DNA from: Palaemon carinicauda
Lineage: Eukaryota > Arthropoda > Malacostraca > Decapoda > Palaemonidae
Direction of reading: 5' to 3'
DNA length: 64,000 nucleotides
Assembly (NCBI RefSeq): GCF_036898095.1
Contig: NC_090746.1
Span: 114,168,721-114,232,720 of the forward strand
Of the stretch, positions 59,523-64,000 are shown piece after piece. Made by a program: the position numbers and the translations under genes. Each line of letters starts with the position of its first letter. The stretch's first letter is position 1. A model generated the notes under the pieces. The model was given only the letters and a program-made list of their open reading frames with translations. It did no database searches and was not told where the DNA came from.

Positions 59523-61697
59523 GGTATCAAATTTTGACCTTAAACCATTACCAGAAAAATGTAATGCTGAACTTGAAGGCAAACAAAAATAGAAGACTGC
59601 AAGTAAACCAAAGTATAATTAAAGAATAAGCCTCCATGCTGAAAAAATGAGGTTTTTACGACATTCAAACTGCGTACAGCACCTCATTTCCAGCAATCTA
59701 TAAAATGGAAGCTTTCCAAGTTCCTTCGAGGCTTTTCCATTTAATCTGAAACCTCAAGATGTCTTCAGCCAAACCTTGTTTTTTTGTAATAAAAAATCTG
59801 ATGCACAATATGGTCACTTTTTAGCTAGTGTTGCCAATTACGATCAAGAGCCTTGTTGTTTTTATACAGATCTTGCATCAGTTATTGAAAGGTACACAGG
59901 TCTACCTCTTTGTAACTTACTGTAATAAATACTGTGCTAAGTTGCGGCTATGCTGTTTAGTTTTTAGTAAACTCCGTGGCACCTTTTTGTACATGTTAGT
60001 TGCAGTTCTTTACATACCTATAATTAGATATCCAGCAACTACCAGATTATACTAAGTAGGAAATAATTCCTGTTGAAAATAATAGTAAGAAGAATAATAA
60101 AATAATCAATTAGCTACAGTAAATATACCATAGCACCGATTCCACAAAGTGTTTCAGCTAGAAGTTCACATTACTATTAGACACAAGTAATTAAAAATAA
60201 GTTAACAAAACCTTGCGACTTTTGATAACTGCCGTTTAGTGTTAACATAAAAATGCATAAAAGACTGGGAAAGAAAATATTCAAAATAAATTCATATAGT
60301 ATTGATATCATAAGGCAGTGAAATTCTTGCAACCAAAATATAAGTTAAAATATTCTAATAAATAAAAAAATCCCAATGGAAAAATTCTACAACAAACCAA
60401 TTAACTAGCATACACAGGAATTATTATTCCCCCTCATAGCTGTTCTATGTACATAGATTAGTTCAGTGATAATGTAACCATCTATTAATGACTAATACAC
60501 CAACTAAAAGAGTGACTAATGTGAGTGAATAACATTTTGCAAAAGCTGTGATAGTAAACTAGGGTAATTAAATGCTACATGCTGAAGCTCGTGACAATTT
60601 CAGATACCTAATTGTTTCCCTTCTGGATAAGAACATTAATCCAAAATGTCAGAGTCTGTCTTTATAGTTTGCTTCTTTTCATATGGATCAGTTACTCCAC
60701 AACAATCTTACCATATAGAAAATGGGGATAAATCACCCTACACACAGTTGACTGCATAAATAAGTACAGTACAACACCAACTTCATCCAGCTAACAAAAT
60801 ATGCCAGCTACAGGAAGCTCGTGTTTTACTAGTTACTAAACTGAATCTGACTTGCACTTAGTGAATAATGACTGAAGGAACAGAATTCTGCTGGGACAAG
60901 TGATTCAACAAAAAGGCTACGAAGTATACAACAACAGAGATGAGAAATTCAATATGACGTACTGCCTTTCATTAAGAGCTTATGTATACGACAAATAAGA
61001 AGTTAACCGAAAATCCATCCTGCAGTTTCTTTTTTCCAGTGCTTTCTTCTAGATATACAATAATGGACTAAAATGTAATTTTCTAGAACTATAAAGGAAC
61101 TCGATATTTTTACAGATCGTCTTGCAAATACTTTTGAAAAACTTGAAAAATTATGTTCAATGCATAATACTGTTACCTTGTCTTCATCACAAGATGACCT
61201 GGATATGCTACATAATGAAGTTGGTTGGCTTTTATGATAATCCAATTAAACCTACGCTAATGAAGTGTAATTAATTGTTAGTTTTACGACAATTACTGGC
61301 ATATCCTGCCAAAGAAATAAAAACGAACATGACAATGCAGAAATAATAAAGCACCATCAATGATTTTCAACACAGCCTGAGACTACCAAGATCCTAAAAA
61401 CTTCAAAATCAAATCATGCAAAATTAGTTCACTACTATGGCAGTGAAAGCTACAAACATTAAATTTTCAAGAATTACTGTATGATGAATCCAAGTCGCTT
61501 ACAAATGCATTTCTTATATTTAAAAAATTGGCTCAAATGAGCATTTCTTAAATGCTGTACCTGTATTCCAGCTAAAATCAGCTTAAAAAGAATTGAAGAG
61601 AGTTCATCAGAAGGGTTATTTTGTTACATTACAAAATTTGTGGCGTAAGTTTTATCATTTACACAAATATAAAAATGCATGCACAATCAACATTCTA

Positions 61698-61745
61698 CAA
61701 AAAAAAAAAAAATAGAATAAAAAAAAATAAAATAAAAATAATCAT
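61698..61745. repeat. A-rich low-complexity tract
   Basis: Runs of A with AAATA steps. It may be the tail of a retrocopy, but no body was seen. Confidence 0.6.
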
Positions 61746-62696
61746 ACCCACAATCTACCATCATTTATGCAAACCATTAGAAACCAACTTTACCTGATAT
61801 CATAACAACATTGGCTGAAATCAGGGAAGTATATTTACAATAGAAAAACGTAAGTACCAATAAATACCAAATTCTACTCAGTTATTCGATATTTGTGCTC
61901 CTAAAAATGGTTACTGTAACATACAGTACATCGTACAATTTTGTTTCATCGAATTTTATTGTACACGTTTTCATTTCTTATAAAACTGTATCCAGTAGGG
62001 CACTGGAACCATTGACTCCACAATTAATCACTCACAAACTTGTATACTGTACAGTCCAATTTTCAACACATGCCACAACACACTTTTCAGCATAACAGTA
62101 TCTTGAAAATTTTCAGTAACAAAAATTGTTTATCGGAATGTCAATGGGAATGTGTTTCATGAATTCAAACATTCACTTCAATAAAATAATAAGAAACACA
62201 CAAAGTTAAGGAACTTTCTACTAAACACATTATGGAGCACAACTCCTCGGATTAGGATAAATAGTACAACTTTCCAGGAAAATCCTGGAAAGTGAGGCAC
62301 CGCAGGTGGGATAAAGTCTTACACTTCAAGTACCCTTTATGTAAGCTACACTTAGTAACTTTAGTTTGTAACTTCAGAAAGTCAAACCATGAGTCACTCA
62401 CTGGATTTCAAGATTTTAAAACAATTTAGTCTCTAGAACAGTGTTTCAATCTTCAACCCAGGGAATTACACTTCTAATTTAAGGATACTGTAGAAGTACA
62501 TGCCAACTCCTGTACTCTGAATAACTCAAAATAAAAAAACGAATTTATTGAACCAATAAAAGTTGAGAAGACATAAAAATTTGCCCACGGACAAAGGCAA
62601 AAAGCGTCAACAAAATAAAAAACAAGGTAAATTGATATATATAATATAGTTATATATTTCTGTATATAAATAAACGGATATCTTTTCCAAATGACG

Positions 62697-63167
62697 TTAG
62701 ACAGTGTTTGAGCTGTTCCCAGGGGGAGGATGAATGCCACCACTAGATGCTGTCACTGTTGTGCTGGTAACTGAGGTATCCGTTGATGAAGCATTAGCAA
62801 CGGTGATGGCACGTTCTGCAACCTTTGGTTCTGGCATCATGGATACCACAGGATTTGTGTTGGCACTGTTTCCTGCATTTGGGTTATTTTCGTCATTGGC
62901 AGTTACCTGAGAAGGCAAAGTTGCATGTTCTGAGGTATTTGCAGCCGTTACATTAACTGTGTTGGCAGTGCTGGTAGCAATGTGACGCTGGAGATGTAGG
63001 TTTGTTGGACTACTGGTTGCTAGAGGAGCTGGACTGAGAACTTGTTGTGTAGGTGTTGAGCGATTACTGGTAGCCATAACTCGAGGAGTATTCAAACCAC
63101 GGAAATAAGGATGTCGAAGAGCTTCAATGGCAGAAATCCGACGACTCGGTACAAATTTCAGCATTTT
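62697..63167 (-). CDS. CMGC-type protein kinase (CDK-like), last coding exon
   Basis: The 156-residue C-terminus of a Ser/Thr kinase. The acceptor on - is TTTGTCCACAG before 63,167, and the first codon (AAA) is in phase 0. Residues 1-24 read KMLKFVPSRRISAIEALRHP followed by YFRGL, kinase subdomain XI with the invariant Arg, as in CDK-family proteins (CDK4/6: TFNPxKRISAxxALxHxYF). The rest is a low-complexity Ser/Thr/Asn-rich tail (SNRSTPTQQ, TSTTVTASS) ending PPPGNSSNTV and TAA. The tail is much longer than in CDK1, 2 or 5. CDK4/6 is my best guess; another CMGC kinase is possible. The catalytic exons lie to the right, outside the window. Confidence 0.75.
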   Translation of the reverse strand, partial: KMLKFVPSRRISAIEALRHPYFRGLNTPRVMATSNRSTPTQQVLSPAPLATSSPTNLHLQRHIATSTANTVNVTAANTSEHATLPSQVTANDENNPNAGNSANTNPVVSMMPEPKVAERAITVANASSTDTSVTSTTVTASSGGIHPPPGNSSNTV

Positions 63168-64000
63168 CTGTGGACAAAATTTTAAATATATACTTTGCAA
63201 CAAGTGTACATGGTGACCTATTTGTTAGAAAATATTAATAATAAGTTTGTTTCAAAAATGCTTCCTATGACAGACACTGGTTTGATAAAGAGCCTAAAGA
63301 CAGTATCCAAGCTTTTGTTGTAAAGATATGGAAAACTTTATTCAATTAATCCTTTTAATAAATTCTCTCAATGATTCCTTTAGTTTCTTCAGTTCAAATT
63401 TGCTTCTTGCTATGGGCCTTTCAATTTACAGTCAAATATGAATTACAACTCAAGTAATAACAGAGTCTGTCATCAATCAAATAAAATCATTCATAATTCG
63501 ATATCTCAAAATAAAAAATCTTAGTATCAAAGCTTGCGTGGAATTAGAATTTTATACAATACAAGCACAATGTGATTCTAAGACGTCATTGAAGGATTAT
63601 AGTAGAATAGTTTTACAATACAATATTGAATTACTTCTTGAGAATATGACTAAGCTTATGTGTCAAAGCTTTACTTCACGTAATCCTGGAAGCACTTTAA
63701 TGTTCCAATTTTATGTTTGCATTCTTGCTAAAACTACAGAACTGTAAAAATCTTAATATGTGAATAAATTTCTATAGTCATCAATATTTACCATTCAAAA
63801 TTATAAACTGCAAATTAAAAACATTTCATATAATTCCATTTGAAAAACAGCAAAAATATAAACAATAAAATTCAATCAAATGATATAACAAAATATAAGG
63901 AATCACAGATAGCACTATTGTTCTTTGTACCCAAATATAGGATCACGATTGAATGAAGCTATTTAGAAGTGAACACACACACTTATACATATAGTGTATA
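63168..64000 (-). other. Kinase gene intron (partial)
   Basis: AT-rich sequence upstream of the last exon on the - strand. I found no further kinase exon up to the window end. The 69-codon + frame at 63,538-63,747 has no domain. Confidence 0.55.

Larger units (their letters stand above)
57960..62696. other. AT-rich region; includes the kinase 3' untranslated region
   Basis: No domain-bearing frame. The part nearest 62,696 must be the 3' untranslated region of the - strand kinase gene. Many AATAAA-like words on - prevent placing its end. Only a short tandem repeat at 59.4 kb stands out. Confidence 0.5.

Overview
The window is eukaryotic nuclear DNA: split genes with GT-AG introns, long AT-rich introns, microsatellites and dense retroelements. 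A cuticle-type chitin deacetylase, decapod-style DIRS1-like retrotransposons and SINE families that I associate with shrimp genomes point to an arthropod, most likely a decapod crustacean (perhaps a caridean shrimp; the genus is a guess).

Layout. (1) 1-10,100: the 3' ten coding exons of a + strand chitin deacetylase gene (chitin-binding domain, LDL-receptor A domain, polysaccharide deacetylase domain). The first, signal-peptide exon lies outside or was not found. The introns hold a SINE, a TA/TG microsatellite and a poly-G tract. (2) 10,100-18,250: repeat-rich DNA with a 5S rRNA-like sequence, a probable old DIRS relic, a full-length SINE and a probable LINE tail. (3) 18,258-48,237: a cluster of tyrosine-recombinase retrotransposons (DIRS1-like), all on the - strand. 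A decayed outer copy (18,258-32,833) is split by a second, nearly open copy (23,734-31,721). Next comes a copy with three long open frames and near-identical terminal repeats (34,040-40,730), then a decayed sister of the second copy (41,380-48,237). The DNA between them looks like diverged copies of one roughly 1-1.2 kb repeat, so three separate insertions appear to have hit copies of the same host sequence. (4) 48,240-56,000: a tRNA-like SINE, a GGGCT-rich minisatellite, two inverted SINE copies and a 5'-truncated R2/R4-type LINE lying between TAA repeats. (5) 56,400-57,960: a broken, unrecognised gag-like ORF. (6) 58,000-64,000: AT-rich DNA and, on the - strand, the last coding exon of a CMGC protein kinase (CDK-like) with a long low-complexity tail.

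The host genes are two unrelated loci: cuticle or peritrophic chitin modification at the left, a cell-cycle-type kinase at the right. In the DIRS elements, ORF1 (gag-like), ORF2 (RT, RNase H, methyltransferase-like) and ORF3 (tyrosine recombinase) overlap and share one - strand transcript direction. Inverted terminal repeats plus an internal complementary region give the circular-intermediate geometry known for this order. No wholly new system is evident. The best leads are the insertion pattern of the DIRS elements, the candidate intact copy, the higher-order repeats inside one gag, and two 5S rRNA-derived sequences.
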